From: Eutreptiella sp. 'Long Island Sound 2002'
Lineage: Eukaryota > Euglenozoa > Euglenophyceae > Eutreptiales > Eutreptiaceae
Direction: 5' to 3'
Assembly: GCA_964036045.1 (NCBI GenBank)
Contig: OZ038378.1
Span: 146,857,775-146,921,774, forward strand
Length of the DNA stretch: 64,000 bases
The translations under genes and the position numbers were made by a program. This document shows positions 53,459-64,000 of the stretch, piece after piece (position 1 is the stretch's first letter; each line of letters opens with the position of its first letter). The notes beneath the pieces were generated by a model. It saw only the letters and a list, made by a program, of their open reading frames with translations, made no database searches and was not told the DNA's origin.

Positions 53459-56400
53459 GTGCCGTGCCCCATGCCACACCTGCGCGCTCCTCCGGGCCAT
53501 GCCCCCCACCCGTGCCATTCGCTGGTCCCGGGCCTCTCACATGCCATCGTTCAAACCCGGTCTGATGTCCAGTGGCCGGGGCTTCCTGCCCCGCATCTCC
53601 CTCTTCTGTGCATTTTGCCCCCACCATGCGGCCCCCTTCCCGGCACTTCTCCCATGCACTGCCCCCACCCGCTCTCTCCACGCACTCTCCGCCTTCTCTC
53701 TCTTCCTTCTTCCCTCCCTCTCTCCCCCCCCCACATGCACTCCCTAACATTCTCCCCCTTCCCCATTCCATCCCTTCCCTCGTCCCTATTCCCGTGAGCT
53801 CCCTCCATCCTTGTGCTCCCTCCCCTCCATCACCTCCTCCCTTGGAGATGTGGCTCCTCGGAATGGGGCGTGGCCCCAGATAATGGGCACAACAAGCCCT
53901 GAGGCCTCCTGTTACCACAGCCCGCCATGCAACACTGTTGTCACACCCTCCCGCCGCAAGACACGTCGTCGATGTGCGGTCTCGCATTCGCAAAAGACCT
54001 CTTCATCCTCGTTTTCACACAAGTGTGGCTTCCACGTGATGGCAGGCATTTGCAAGACCGGCCACCCACCGCAGGCCACTGATGCAGACAATATGTGGTG
54101 ATCCACCCCTTTCAGCATTCCAACCTGGCCATAGCACCAAACTTGCCCACTTCTTGCTCCCGTCTGGAGGTACGGCATTTTGCAAACCGCCTCCCTTGCA
54201 TATCCTCTGAAGAAGGTTGCTTGGGCCCGCAGGGGGTTCTAGGTTGAGCTTGCCGGAGGCTTAGCGCAGGTCATCCCAAGCCCCATCAGCCCGTATTATG
54301 CACAGTTCAGCAAATTACTGTTACCCCGTGGCACACAAAACGTCTCCATGTCATGCACGACCAACTCCTCGTACAAGAACATTATTTCAGGTGGTTGCAG
54401 CCCTTGGGACTATCCGACGACATCTGGCAGATCCATTGCACCCACCGTGCGCTGTGCGAAAAGTCGGCTGTTTTCCACCACCGGTAGCCATGGGTCCCAG
54501 GGTCCTGAATTCTGCACCCTACAGCCCCTGCTGGTGCACCAGGGATTTTGTCTTTTTAGTCTGATGCTTGCCACGGGTCCCAGGGTCCTGAAGTCTGCAT
54601 CCTACAGCCCCTGCTGGTACACCAGGGATTTTGTCTTTTTAGTCTGATGCTTGCCACAGGTCCCAGGGTCCTGAATTCTGCACCCCATGCTGTTTTGAAT
54701 TGATCATGCATGCTTCTGTAGGGGGGTGGTTTTCAGGGGTGTTCCCGTGATAAACAACGTAATAATTGGCGCCGTGCGAAAACGCCCCCTTTGTAAACAG
54801 CATGTCAAGCCACATGCCAAAAGTGTGGGAGTAGAGACTTTTGCATATTTTTTCCTAGGCACCCAGTACACCGCCTGCCCCCCCCCCCCCCCCCCGCCCC
54901 CCATTCCCATGCACATGCAAAATTGGCAAAATGATGGTCAGACGGGCTCCTCGTGACTAGTCAAGACTGTACGTGCGCTTGTTTGGGGTATGACAAAGAC
55001 AAGTCATGGCATTGGGGATAACGGCTCAGATTGCAATGTGCATTTGTACTTCCTAGTTAAGTTGGCTTAGCACAACATTGCTGTGAACAGAAGGGGTTGT
55101 CACTGGCATGAACTAGCCCTTCTTTTCCTCCACAATCGACACACAACCACATCACATTACATTTCTTCCCTCAAAAACTGTGATGAGAACAAACTAGGGC
55201 CACAACATTCTTTTGTTTAGACAAGGCCATGCATGCGCAAGGGTGCCAGGGATGAAGAAATTATACCCAGAGGTGCTAGTGCACCAATTTAACATTTTAG
55301 AATGGCAAATAGGGTCACGGTGTGTGCATTCTCATATGTGTGCGCAACTACAATTTGCTTGGTTGTGGAAAGTTTCCCAAACTGTGAATTGTAGGGAAGG
55401 TGGGAACAGCTTTGTGATGAGTGGGTTTCACCCGTTGTCAAAGCAGCTCACTATATTCACTACGATATTCCCCTTGCAATTTGTCCGTGTTTCTTTGTGC
55501 CATTGGTAAGCTGCAGACCTGCAGACCCATTGCGTTTGGAATACAAGCCTCCGCCTCCAATTGCGGCATGCCCAACAAAAAATTTGCTCGCGTTGCTATG
55601 CCCCTCTGCCATTGGTTCTAGCCTCTCAGTATTGCATATTATTACCCTTTGTACCCTATTTTCTTCTTATTCTCCTCGTTCCTTGGTTTTGGCCCCAAAG
55701 TGTGATGAAGTCGAATCGCCCACAACGTCGGCCCAAATTGTCACCATTGTTCAAAAGTACGATGGTTGGCATGGCAAGGCTGCATGCAAACTTCCCAATG
55801 CCGTAGGCACTCAACAAAGCTCCAAAGCGAGATCATGTGAAGGATTATCAAAGTGACCTTCAAAAAAAAAGAGCACCCAATACACAAGAGGCCCCCATTT
55901 AGCCCCTACATTTTAGTGCTTTGTTCCTTGCACACATGAAGGCTTGCTTGAATAGTCGGGCTGCATTAAGCCGTGTGCATAGTATAGATGCAGAGCAAAA
56001 AAAAATTATGCATCACATGTCTATCACGCTTCTCAGTCGGTTATTGGCACAGGCCATGCTGTTTTGCTGCTTTGTTGCTGCTTCGTTGTTGGCCTCACTA
56101 ACAAGTGTTTGCCACCAACCCTACCTTCGACGAGTAGCACTACTTTGGACAGGCCACTGTAGTGTTTTTCCGCTTCTGCGTTCGCTTTCACGTGCACACT
56201 TCACTCATGTAAGCTTAGGTCCCGGCATAGAGACCACATGTTTGTGTGACAAGTTTCTGCTTTGACCCCTCAGTAGACGAGTGTCATTTCAGTTATCTCC
56301 ATCCCAACAACCCTCCCGTAGAGGCACACAAGTGTGTGCCTCCTTCTTGAAATATTCCAAGACACCTCCCACATGCACTCGCTTTTGTGCCGTTTTCTTC

Positions 56401-56800
56401 ACGTCCCATGTATCCATTCAGTACCACTTTGTGTCATACATTCTAGGCCCGAGACTTCTGGTGCGTAGAGGGCACTCAATTGTGTGTTTGTGTGCTACAT
56501 GCACTCCCTCACTTGCGCCGAAAATGAACACAAAGCTTTCAGCCAAAATGAAGCAAGCTCTTGTTTGAAGCCTAGCGCGCGAAGCAATCAATAAGCAGAC
56601 AAACAATGAAACTCCAATTTTCGGGATCTTTCTGAATTCTCCAAAGTAAGCTTTTGGGCTTGAGATTTGGGGCTCATCGGCTAAATGACAAAAGGAAAAC
56701 CACAACGGCCGTGCACCACCTCCCATCTGCCGCATGCACCCCCTCCTCTCCCCACCTCCTGCCAGCACTCCGTGTCCCCCTCCATCCCTCACCTCCACAG
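53459..56800 (+). other. Intron 17 (lower-GC)
   Basis: No gene found on either strand. From about 53,900 to 56,700 the composition is clearly less GC-rich than the rest of the window, the C/G runs nearly vanish, and A/T-runs appear (55860-55870, 56001-56009). It contains an 83-bp tandem repeat. This may be an old insertion of unrecognised type. Confidence 0.5.
54490..54690. repeat. 83-bp tandem repeat, about 2.4 copies
   Basis: GTCCCAGGGTCCTGAATTCT or a close variant begins at 54494, 54577 and 54660, exactly 83 bp apart. Units include CACCAGGGATTTTGTCTTTT. Confidence 0.85.
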
Positions 56801-56979
56801 CGAAGAAGGACCCCGTGAAGAACTCGCCATCCCCAGTGCTGAGTGGTAAGCCCCCGGATCTTGATTTCATGGAATTCCAGGATTCTCCTCTGGACGATGG
56901 GTTTGGAGTGGCGGACTGGAACCAGCACATCGCCAACTTCGAGGCCTCGTTGCGCTCCCGAAACCGGCTCCAGGCGTAG
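56801..56979 (+). CDS. C2-domain gene exon 18 (terminal)
   Basis: The acceptor is TCACCTCCACAG; phase in 1. It encodes AKKDPVKNSPSPVLSGKPPD, LDFMEFQDSPLDDGFGVADW and NQHIANFEASLRSRNRLQA, then TAG. The acidic, Trp-containing segment could be a short interaction motif; that is a guess. Confidence 0.8.
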
Positions 56980-59900
56980 CCCCGCCTCTGCCCCATCTTC
57001 GCCACCATCCGAGCCCCACCCCACCCCACAACACAGTGACTGAGCAGGAGATCCTCAGCCCCTGAGGCCCTCTGTCCCACTCTGGTTGGTCCCCCTTTCC
57101 CCTGTTCAATGCGACGGTTGTCGTTGTGCGTCAGGCCTTGCGCCGCAAGTCGGAGGAGAGGCCTTTTTGGAGGGAGGAGCCCCCCTCTAACCCCCAGTCC
57201 ACCGTCTGCCACGCGCTCCCATGGGCCCACGTCTGTGGTCGGGGGTGAGGGGGGGGGGGTCATCGGGGGTGGCGGGACCGGGGGCCGTGGGGAGGCTTTG
57301 TAGGTCTGCCATCCCCTGTGACTCGGATCCGGGGTCTACCCCGGGATCCAACCGAAAGGCTGTCGCCCGCTCCTTGGCCCTGGGGGAGGGGTCTGCGTTT
57401 GGGGGCACGCCCGCACACACATGGCGTCGTATCCACAGGACCGGACCTGGAAAAGGGGGAGGGCGAGGCACCCCCCCCCCCTCTGCCCGTCCAAGCCCCA
57501 GGCCCACAGTGCACGTGTGGCTCCAAAGGTGGACGGCCTGTGGAGCCCGGGAGGGGGGGGCATCCCGGGGCCCACCGCGTCCGCCCACAATGGCCACCGT
57601 ATTTTTTTTTGTTGGGGGGGGGGGGGGGGCGGGTTGTGATGGTGGTCCCCGTCCGGCAACGAAGAACAGGCGGCGACAAACCAGAGGAAGGCCGCACCGG
57701 TGCCTGCCCTTCTCGTGCGCAAAGCCCCGACTTCACCGACCCCCCCCCCTCCCCCTCCGCAACAGCCGCTACACCCCCCCCCCCCCCTCCCCCTCAGTCC
57801 GTCTCCATGTGCCCTGTGTGTCCCTGTCCTGCGTGCCATGTCAGCACCGCGTCGTGCTCTGGGCGGACGGCGGCGACCGGATGTCCACTCACCAGATCGT
57901 GCCCGGGGGGCCTCCCACGGCCCTTGGCACACACCCCCCCCACACCCCCTCCCCCACACTCTCCACGTGACTGTATCTGCATGTTCCTCTGCCTCTCTCC
58001 CTCCTTCCCCTCCTTCCCCCCGGTTCCCCCCTCCCCTCCCCCTCCTCCCCCCCATGACCCCTCGGTTCCCGCATCTAAACTGCACTGCAACTCCTCCCCC
58101 ACCGCAGCATCGCCCCAAATGCCCCCCCTCCCCCCCCAATGCCCATCGTCGGGGGGAAGGTCGGGCACCCCGTGCCCCACGTCGCCAGGGCACCCGCCCC
58201 GAGGGCGAGGGGACGGCGGTCCCCCCGACCCATTTCACAAGGCCCTGAGGCGCCGCATCAGCAACGGCCGTGCCCCACCGGCAGCGGGTGTTGCTGCTGC
58301 GCTTTGTTCGGCGCGTTCGCCGCCGTCCGCGCCAAAAGGGGGATTGCGAGGCCCCTCCTCTCGACAGCCCTGCCCCCCCCGGCCCCCGCTGACCTCCGTG
58401 TGTGTCGTCCTGCATGTCCACGTCCTGCGTCCCCCACTGCCTGACCCTCTCCCTCTCTCCACGTCCCACGTCGTTCCCGTGCCCTCGCGGCCCCGCCTCT
58501 GCACACGGGCCGGTACCGGAGGTCGCGTGCACACGGGCCGGTACCGGAGGTCGCGTGCGCTCTGCAAATGTCGAGTTGTTTTGGACGGGGCATCTTCGGT
58601 CATCGCGTTCATGTCCGAGCCTCCCCGGGTCTCGGGCGTGCCAGGCCCCCGCCCCCCGTCCCTCTGAGCCCGTGCCGAGAGCCCGGACACACGGATGGGC
58701 TGGGGCAGGGCCGTGGCGCGCCGGCCGTCCGGCCCCACGGCCCCCGATGCGCCATCGTGGCACGGGGGCGGCGCAAGGCGGCCGCAGGTGACCGCTCCCA
58801 CGGAACGCCGCCCCGGCCGGTGTGCGCGGACGTCCGCGGGTCCCGGCGGCAAAGCGGACGCGCCGACTGCATTTCCGAGGGATTGTGTTGTGGGCCGCCC
58901 CCGCCCGCGGGCCGCGGCACCCCCTCCGCCCCATCACCCCTTCGCCTAACCCCCCCCCTGCCTGCCCTACTCCCTGCCGGCCTTTGTGCCGCCCCCTCTA
59001 AACCCATTGCCCCGAGGCCCCAGAGCTTGTGTTTGAGAATCCTCTAAACCGCAGCGCCCTCCTTCTCTCGCCAGCCCCCCTGATCCCTCTGAGCCTCGTC
59101 CGATGGTTTGCCTTTGACTCCCGCAGCCCCGGGCACATGCCGCCGGGGCCGGGTGCACAGGGGCGCGAAGCCCCGTGCGGACGCAGGGGGGGGGGGGCGC
59201 ATCGCGCTCAGGTCCCCTGCCTCCCCTAGTCAACGAGGGAAGAGGAGGCGTAGGAGGTACCCGCATCGGTGCACGGGTCCATAGACGTCCGCTGCAGCAG
59301 ATCCATCGCAGATCCCATTGCCATCGCACCACCGCTGGGGCGCCCTCAATGGGGAAGGTGGGGGTATCAAGGGTGGCCTTCGTGAATGGCGCCGCGGTGC
59401 TCGTTGGGCAGGTTCGGGGGCCACAGATGAGGGCCGCCACGGATCTCCCACTCCCGAGCCCCTACACACACGGACACTCACCACCTCCACAGATGCTCTG
59501 GCCGAGGGGAGGGGGCGGCTGCGGGAGGGCGCCGGTAGCTCGCCCCTTCTCAGAGATGAGCCGAGGCAGAGCGCGCCCTCGTTATGACAGTCAACCCGGA
59601 GACCCATGCGGGCCTTCCCCTATCGCATGGCGTTGTTCCCACACACACACACACACGGGGCAGAGCACCCGACGCGGGGCGCGTGGCCCTCCCCCCCAGG
59701 GCCTCACATCAACACGACCTCATCCCACGGGGGGGGCCCACGCATTATCCTGCGCCCCACACGACCCGATCCCGCAGTACGGCCAGGCCCCTCCGGCCTC
59801 CCCCGGCGCTGCGCTAACCCTCTACCGCCGCCAGCACCTCGTGCCCCCGTGCCCATGGAGGCGGGCCCTCCGCCGCCTCCGTGGCCTCCGTGCCCCCGCA

Positions 59901-60770
59901 ACACCCGGACGTCACCCCCTCCACAACAGTGCCACCGCTGCGGGCAACCCCCGCATCCGCGGGAACGCCGGCGGTGTAGCCGCTTGTCCGCTGCCGGCCC
60001 ACGTTTGTTCAAGGCCCCATCGATGGTGGGGGACCAGAGATGACAAGTGTCGGTCCCTGTGCCGTGGCGGGCCCTGCCATGCGACCCTGCAACCCCCTCC
60101 CCCGCACGCCACAGGGGCACGGTGCAGCCCCGCGGAGCGGCGGGACACCCGCCCCACCCTGACCCGCCTCCTGCGCTTTTCCTCGCCTAAGAGATGTATG
60201 GGGGAACACCCAATGCAGCGTGGGCCCGCGGCGCATGGGTCAGGCAGCGGAAGGAGATCGATGCTGGCGATGATGGGCATCGCCGGCGGTGTTTGTATTG
60301 GATGTTGCACGCTGGAGCACCGCCCCTTGGGGTGCTCCGATGGCAACCCCCTCTCCATTGTACACAACGTGCTCGTACCCCCGCCTGTGGGGATGGAAGC
60401 GTAGTTGTGGTCGTACAAGGACAGTGATTGTTTTCTGTTGGCTGCTCTCTTGCTTGTGCCCATTTGGAGGGAAGGGGGTGTGCATCCGTGTGCCTCGTGT
60501 CTTTTGTTTTGGATGCCCCCTTTGCGTTCGTTCTGTTCCCTGTTCGGTGCCTTTTTGTTTTTGGGGTGAGGGGGCAGACGGGGCCTGGCAGGAGAGGAAG
60601 GCAAAATCAGGCATCGACTTCGCAGACCTGGACACAGGGCTAGTATTGCCGGAGGGGGGGGGGGGGGGCGTTTAAAGGGGTGAGCTTGGTACTTTTTTTT
60701 TTTGGCAGTGTGCGACTTTTGAACCCGCACCCTCTTTTTACCACTGGCCCAGGTTTTCCGCCCCTAGGGA
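56980..60770. other. Intergenic region (or introns of an unresolved gene)
   Basis: GC-rich sequence with C-runs and a 28-bp tandem duplication containing GGCCGGTACCGG at about 58500-58560. Several pyrimidine tracts followed by AG (for example before 57842, 59072, 59136 and 59490) resemble acceptors, but no two candidate exons join into a convincing protein, so I report no gene. Confidence 0.4.
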
Positions 60771-60809
60771 TTGCATATGTCCATTGATGTGTGTGGGTCT
60801 CTCTCTCTG

Positions 60810-60844
<35 letters not shown>

Positions 60845-62145
60845 TTCTGAGTGTCTAATCAATGTTGCAAGGTGCCCATACCACCATGGCTGTGTGATTT
60901 GGTCGTCTTCTCATCTCACTGGGCCGTGGGTTGGTACTGACGAGAATACTGGTCGCTCAGATTTCCATTTGGACATCCGGCGCAAGGCCTGTACCGTGCA
61001 CATGGAATCCGGGGATTTCGCAGTCGGGGGTGTGTTGAGGCATGGAGGGGGTGTAGCAGACTGGTCACAGTGTGTTTCGGGTGCCACATGAGGTATGCAT
61101 TCCAATTTTGGGGGGCAGATGTGCATTGCATTTGGAAACTTTGCCCGCAGAACCCCCTTTTGTGAATTTGGTGTACCATTGGTGACAGAAGGGGGGCTGC
61201 CATACCGGAAGGGCAAGTACATCGGTTCGCTGCGTCAATTTCGTGATGATATCTTGTTAGGGACAGACGCACCTGCCCATGAACAGGCAGTCTTACAGGG
61301 GGCGTGGGACCTCAACGTCGTCACGACTGCGTGACCAAACACGACTGCTGCTGGTGTGGTTGCCAAGGTGGTGGGCGTGGTGCTCATTGGGCAACCCCAT
61401 GGACAGGGCACTGGTTTTGTTCAGCCCTTGGCTTTGACTGCCAACTGGCAATCGCACTCAGTGAAGATGTAGCCAGACACATCCCTGTCACTCTACCCAT
61501 GGAAAGGCGCTCGGCCGCCAATGGTCATTTTCTTTGACTGGCTGGTTGCCCTGACGAGAACAGAGCCCTCAGCACCTTTTCTACCACCGGGTTGGCATGT
61601 ATTACGTGTGTGTGCGTGTGCGTCAGGCCTGTTGCTCTAAATCTAGTGGCACTTGACAGCGTGGCTGCAGCAGTAGGGGTCAGGGAGAAGTCAGGATTCT
61701 CAGTACTGCATTGCATCTGCGCTGACCAGTGCCACACATTGCGCTGTTCCCAACCAACCGAAAGACGTCCAGGGCTGCCCGGCAGCTCCTGAGGAGTTTT
61801 CTTTCACCGCTTTCTTGCGTTGTTCTCGTTTGCGGTTCCCATCGTGTGTGTTAGGGTCGAGCCCCCGGTCTAGTTGTGTATTGCCGGTTGCTGACTGAGT
61901 CCCCCATATCTGGAGCATTTGTATTGGAGTGTGGGTGTTTCTCTTTCACACTTTCCGCTTTGGTTGTGACAAAGTGTGTGTCTGTGCCTATCATTCAGAT
62001 CGTTGCGTGGGGATGGGGCAAATGGTTCACCGTTGGCAAGCAGGAGCCCATTGCAGAGGCATGTCAAGGCCTGAGTTTCCGAGTGTCTATTTTGTGTTTT
62101 CGGGCATGCAGGTCCGCCACATGTATTGCCCGGCGAGCCTCTGCA
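60771..62145. other. Upstream region of the GT10 gene
   Basis: Lower GC content than the coding region. It holds a CT then GT microsatellite at about 60798-60845. The GT10 frame is open back to 61876, but the upstream translation is unlike the protein. TTTTCGGGCATGCAG just before 62101 could be a 3' splice site of a 5' UTR intron. No clear TATA box. Confidence 0.4.
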
Positions 62146-63714
62146 ATGAAGCACCGTGGACCGCTCGCCGCCCTCATTGTCCTGTGCCTGCCCTTGACCT
62201 TCTTCGTGGGCCTGCGCTACGAGGGGCAGCAGGTCCAAGCAGATGACCTCCTCCCCTACCGGGCGCCCCCGCACGCCTCCGCAGCCGCCACAGGCCCACC
62301 GACCGCATCGCCGGCGGCTGCCGCGCCGGGCGGTGCGGCCATGCGCCGCACGGAGCCGGCGACGGCCCCACCGTCACGGGGCACTGTCCACTCCATGCCC
62401 TTGACCTCCCCCATCGCCCCCCGGGAGCATCCCCCACACGCGACGTCCGGGTCGCCGCGGCCCCACGACGCCCCTGCCGCTCCCAACGGCACTCACGCCG
62501 ATTCGGAGCCGCGCGCGCGGCCCGAGACGGAGCCGCACGCGCGGCCCTCCGCACCGCAGGCGGCGCCGGGACCGCCGGGGTCTAAGGCCCCAAGGGCGGT
62601 GACGCTGCTGATGACGCACATGCAGGCGTTCAGCAACCGGTGGCTGCACCCCAGGGAGTTCCCGTGCCCCCTGGTGAAGTGCGTCGTGCACAAGGCCAAC
62701 AAGACGGACTTCCAGGCGCAGCTGCGGCGGGCGGACATCCTGCAGTACGACTCGACCCTCCTGCGGTCCGGCGGGGCGTTCGAGTACGACCTGAGGGGCA
62801 ACCCGCAGCGGCTGTTCCTGATGATGGTCAACGTCGAGAACCTCCGCCGGCACCTGGAGTTCTACCGGACCCTCAACTGGTGGGTGGGCTGGCTCTGGAA
62901 GGATCCCACGCTGTGGGAGCACTTCCACATTGTCTCCTCCACGGAGCCCGGGTCCATCGCCCCGTACAACTACTGGGTGGACTGGATGGAGGCGGAGGCG
63001 GTGCGCCCGTACGTCGCGCAGTACCAGAAGCGCGCGCGCAGGTTGAAGCACGCGGCGCCCCTGGTGCTGTTCATGTCCTCGCACCAGGGCCGGCCGTTCA
63101 CGCTGTTCAACGCCACGACCGACCGGGCCAAGCTCGCGAAGGCCATGCTCAAGGCGGTCAGCATGATGGTCGTGGGGCAGGTGCGGCAGCTCATGGGCAT
63201 GGCGCCCAACGCCAAGAAGGACTTCGGCGACTGCCCCCAGATCCGGCACCTCCCGTACTCCACTCTGTGCATGCTCAGCCAGTACCTGTTCTTCTTCGTG
63301 GTCGAGAACTCGGTGGACTGGGGCTACGTGTCCGAGAAGGTGTACTACAGCCTCGCGGTGGGCACGGTCCCGGTGTACCTCGGGGCCCCGGACATCGACA
63401 ACTACGTGCCGCCCCGGTCCATCATCAAGGTGACCGACTTCCCCTCGTTGCAGGCCCTGGGCGGCTACCTCAAGTGCCTCGTGAACATGCGGCCGGACCT
63501 CTACGACTACTATCTGAACTGGAAGTCCCGCACGAACGAGGCGTGGGCGGCGTGGTCCTCCATGGCCAGCCACCCCTTCTGCAGGGCGTGCAGTCTGGTG
63601 GCGCGCAACGACAGCGTCCTGTACGACCGGAAGGCACGGGTGCCGCGCGTGCTCAAGCACGTCTTCCCCAGCGCCGAGGGCTCTCAGAGGCCGTTCCCGG
63701 AGTGCATGCCGTAG
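62146..63714 (+). CDS. GT10 family glycosyltransferase (alpha-1,3-fucosyltransferase-like)
   Basis: It encodes 522 residues without introns. I start at the ATG whose product begins MKHRGPLAALIVLCLPLTFF, a short basic N-terminus then a membrane anchor (about residues 7-23), the type II topology of Golgi glycosyltransferases. Residues 24-150 are a Pro/Ala-rich stem. The catalytic region (about 150-500) carries the GT10 signature at about 380-430: FFFVVENSVDWGYVSEKVYY, then GTVPVYLGAPDIDNYVPP and a SIIKVTDF strand, with the Glu, Asn and Lys that contact GDP-fucose in the family. Four N-x-S/T sequons are present (NGT, NKT, NAT, NDS). The expected role is transfer of fucose from GDP-fucose to a glycan in the Golgi lumen; acceptor specificity cannot be read. 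The upstream 90 codons of open frame are not counted. Confidence 0.85.
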   Translation: MKHRGPLAALIVLCLPLTFFVGLRYEGQQVQADDLLPYRAPPHASAAATGPPTASPAAAAPGGAAMRRTEPATAPPSRGTVHSMPLTSPIAPREHPPHATSGSPRPHDAPAAPNGTHADSEPRARPETEPHARPSAPQAAPGPPGSKAPRAVTLLMTHMQAFSNRWLHPREFPCPLVKCVVHKANKTDFQAQLRRADILQYDSTLLRSGGAFEYDLRGNPQRLFLMMVNVENLRRHLEFYRTLNWWVGWLWKDPTLWEHFHIVSSTEPGSIAPYNYWVDWMEAEAVRPYVAQYQKRARRLKHAAPLVLFMSSHQGRPFTLFNATTDRAKLAKAMLKAVSMMVVGQVRQLMGMAPNAKKDFGDCPQIRHLPYSTLCMLSQYLFFFVVENSVDWGYVSEKVYYSLAVGTVPVYLGAPDIDNYVPPRSIIKVTDFPSLQALGGYLKCLVNMRPDLYDYYLNWKSRTNEAWAAWSSMASHPFCRACSLVARNDSVLYDRKARVPRVLKHVFPSAEGSQRPFPECMP

Positions 63715-64000
63715 AGCGGCGCGGCACTGGTGGGGTCCGCGTAACAGGGCCGGCCTCGGGCGTTGCGCGTGACGCTACACGACTCGAAGGGCCAGCGGGC
63801 AGTAGGGGGTTGGCGAGGGGGCAGCAGGCGCTGCAAGGGTTGCCGGGAAGTGGAGGTGATGGAGCGCCGTGGGGATTGCCCTTGCAACGTTAGGGGTCCC
63901 CCACTACGCGGTGCTGAGGCATTGGCTTGCTTTGGGGTCACCGACTAGGCACACCAGCAGTGAACGGGAACAAGCGGCGAATGAAGGCCTACCGATCCGG
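63715..64000. other. 3' flank of the GT10 gene
   Basis: No gene. No AATAAA within the window. Short GC-rich sequence to the window edge. Confidence 0.5.

Larger units (their letters stand above)
982..56979 (+). other. Large multi-exon gene: C2-domain, coiled-coil protein (5' partial)
   Basis: Eighteen exons on the plus strand join into one frame of at least 751 residues ending in TAG. Splice phases agree at nearly every junction, with GT donors and AG acceptors. Residues about 16-170 have the pattern of a C2 domain, a beta-sandwich that often binds membranes, calcium or protein partners: a hydrophobic strand followed by AEGLP and PYVKLL, then a WNQMVEVPVP strand and a VNVYDHET strand. Residues about 190-440 are rich in E, K, R, Q and A with heptad-like spacing and should form long helices. 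Residues about 530-690 are Pro/Ala/Ser-rich and likely disordered, and the last 60 are acidic. I do not recognise the family and assign no function. The oddity is scale: about 2.3 kb of coding sequence over 56 kb, with transposons and giant tandem arrays in the introns. The N-terminus is missing. Confidence 0.75.

Noticed and set aside
57842-57896. Exon-like segment HRVVLWADGGDRMSTHQI after CATGTCAG
   Set aside because: No partner exon with matching phase was found up- or downstream, and it lies after the terminal stop of the C2-domain gene.
62374-63660. 428-codon open frame antisense to the GT10 gene
   Set aside because: It mirrors the high GC3 of the sense gene; the sense frame carries the conserved GT10 motifs.

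Overview
This is GC-rich nuclear DNA from a eukaryote, most likely a unicellular alga or other protist. The coding sequence is cut by GT-AG introns, there are no bacterial-style operons, and the introns are filled with homopolymeric C/G runs, tandem arrays and degraded transposable elements (a LINE, a KDZ-type DNA transposon, a Penelope-like fragment). I cannot place it to a lineage from sequence alone.

Positions 982-56979 (+) appear to belong to one very large gene whose 5' end lies outside the window. I could follow 18 coding exons by reading frame and splice phase. They encode at least 751 residues: a C2 domain (exons 1-4), a charged helical/coiled-coil middle (exons 6-11), a basic and Pro-rich part (exons 12-17) and an acidic tail ending at a TAG. 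Exon lengths are 53-231 bp while introns reach 23.5 kb. The exon lengths sum to 2,255 nt, one short of a multiple of three, and that missing base can be pinned to exon 7.

Intron 1 (1190-24683) holds a dead LINE (about 1320-9075) with endonuclease, reverse transcriptase and RNase H domains and an internal inversion. It also holds a 5.3-kb array of 23/26-bp units, an 83/99-bp array, an intron-containing KDZ transposase gene on the minus strand (17391-20717), a 170-bp repeat and an 860-bp 12-bp array. Runs of the form CCCCCCTACC separate several of these blocks. Later introns hold a 58-bp G-run array (36.5-38.0 kb), a 4-kb 42-bp array with a 1,176-bp higher-order period (39.5-43.5 kb), a Penelope-like reverse transcriptase fragment (43.6-44.2 kb), six AACCGCC minisatellites with shared head and tail motifs, and several dispersed repeat families.

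After the gene, 57-62 kb has no gene I can support. At 62146-63714 (+) lies an apparently intact, intron-free gene for a type II membrane glycosyltransferase of family GT10 (alpha-1,3-fucosyltransferase-like). Nothing in the sequence links its function to the large upstream gene. The long open frames inside the tandem arrays follow from their period and composition and are not annotated as genes.
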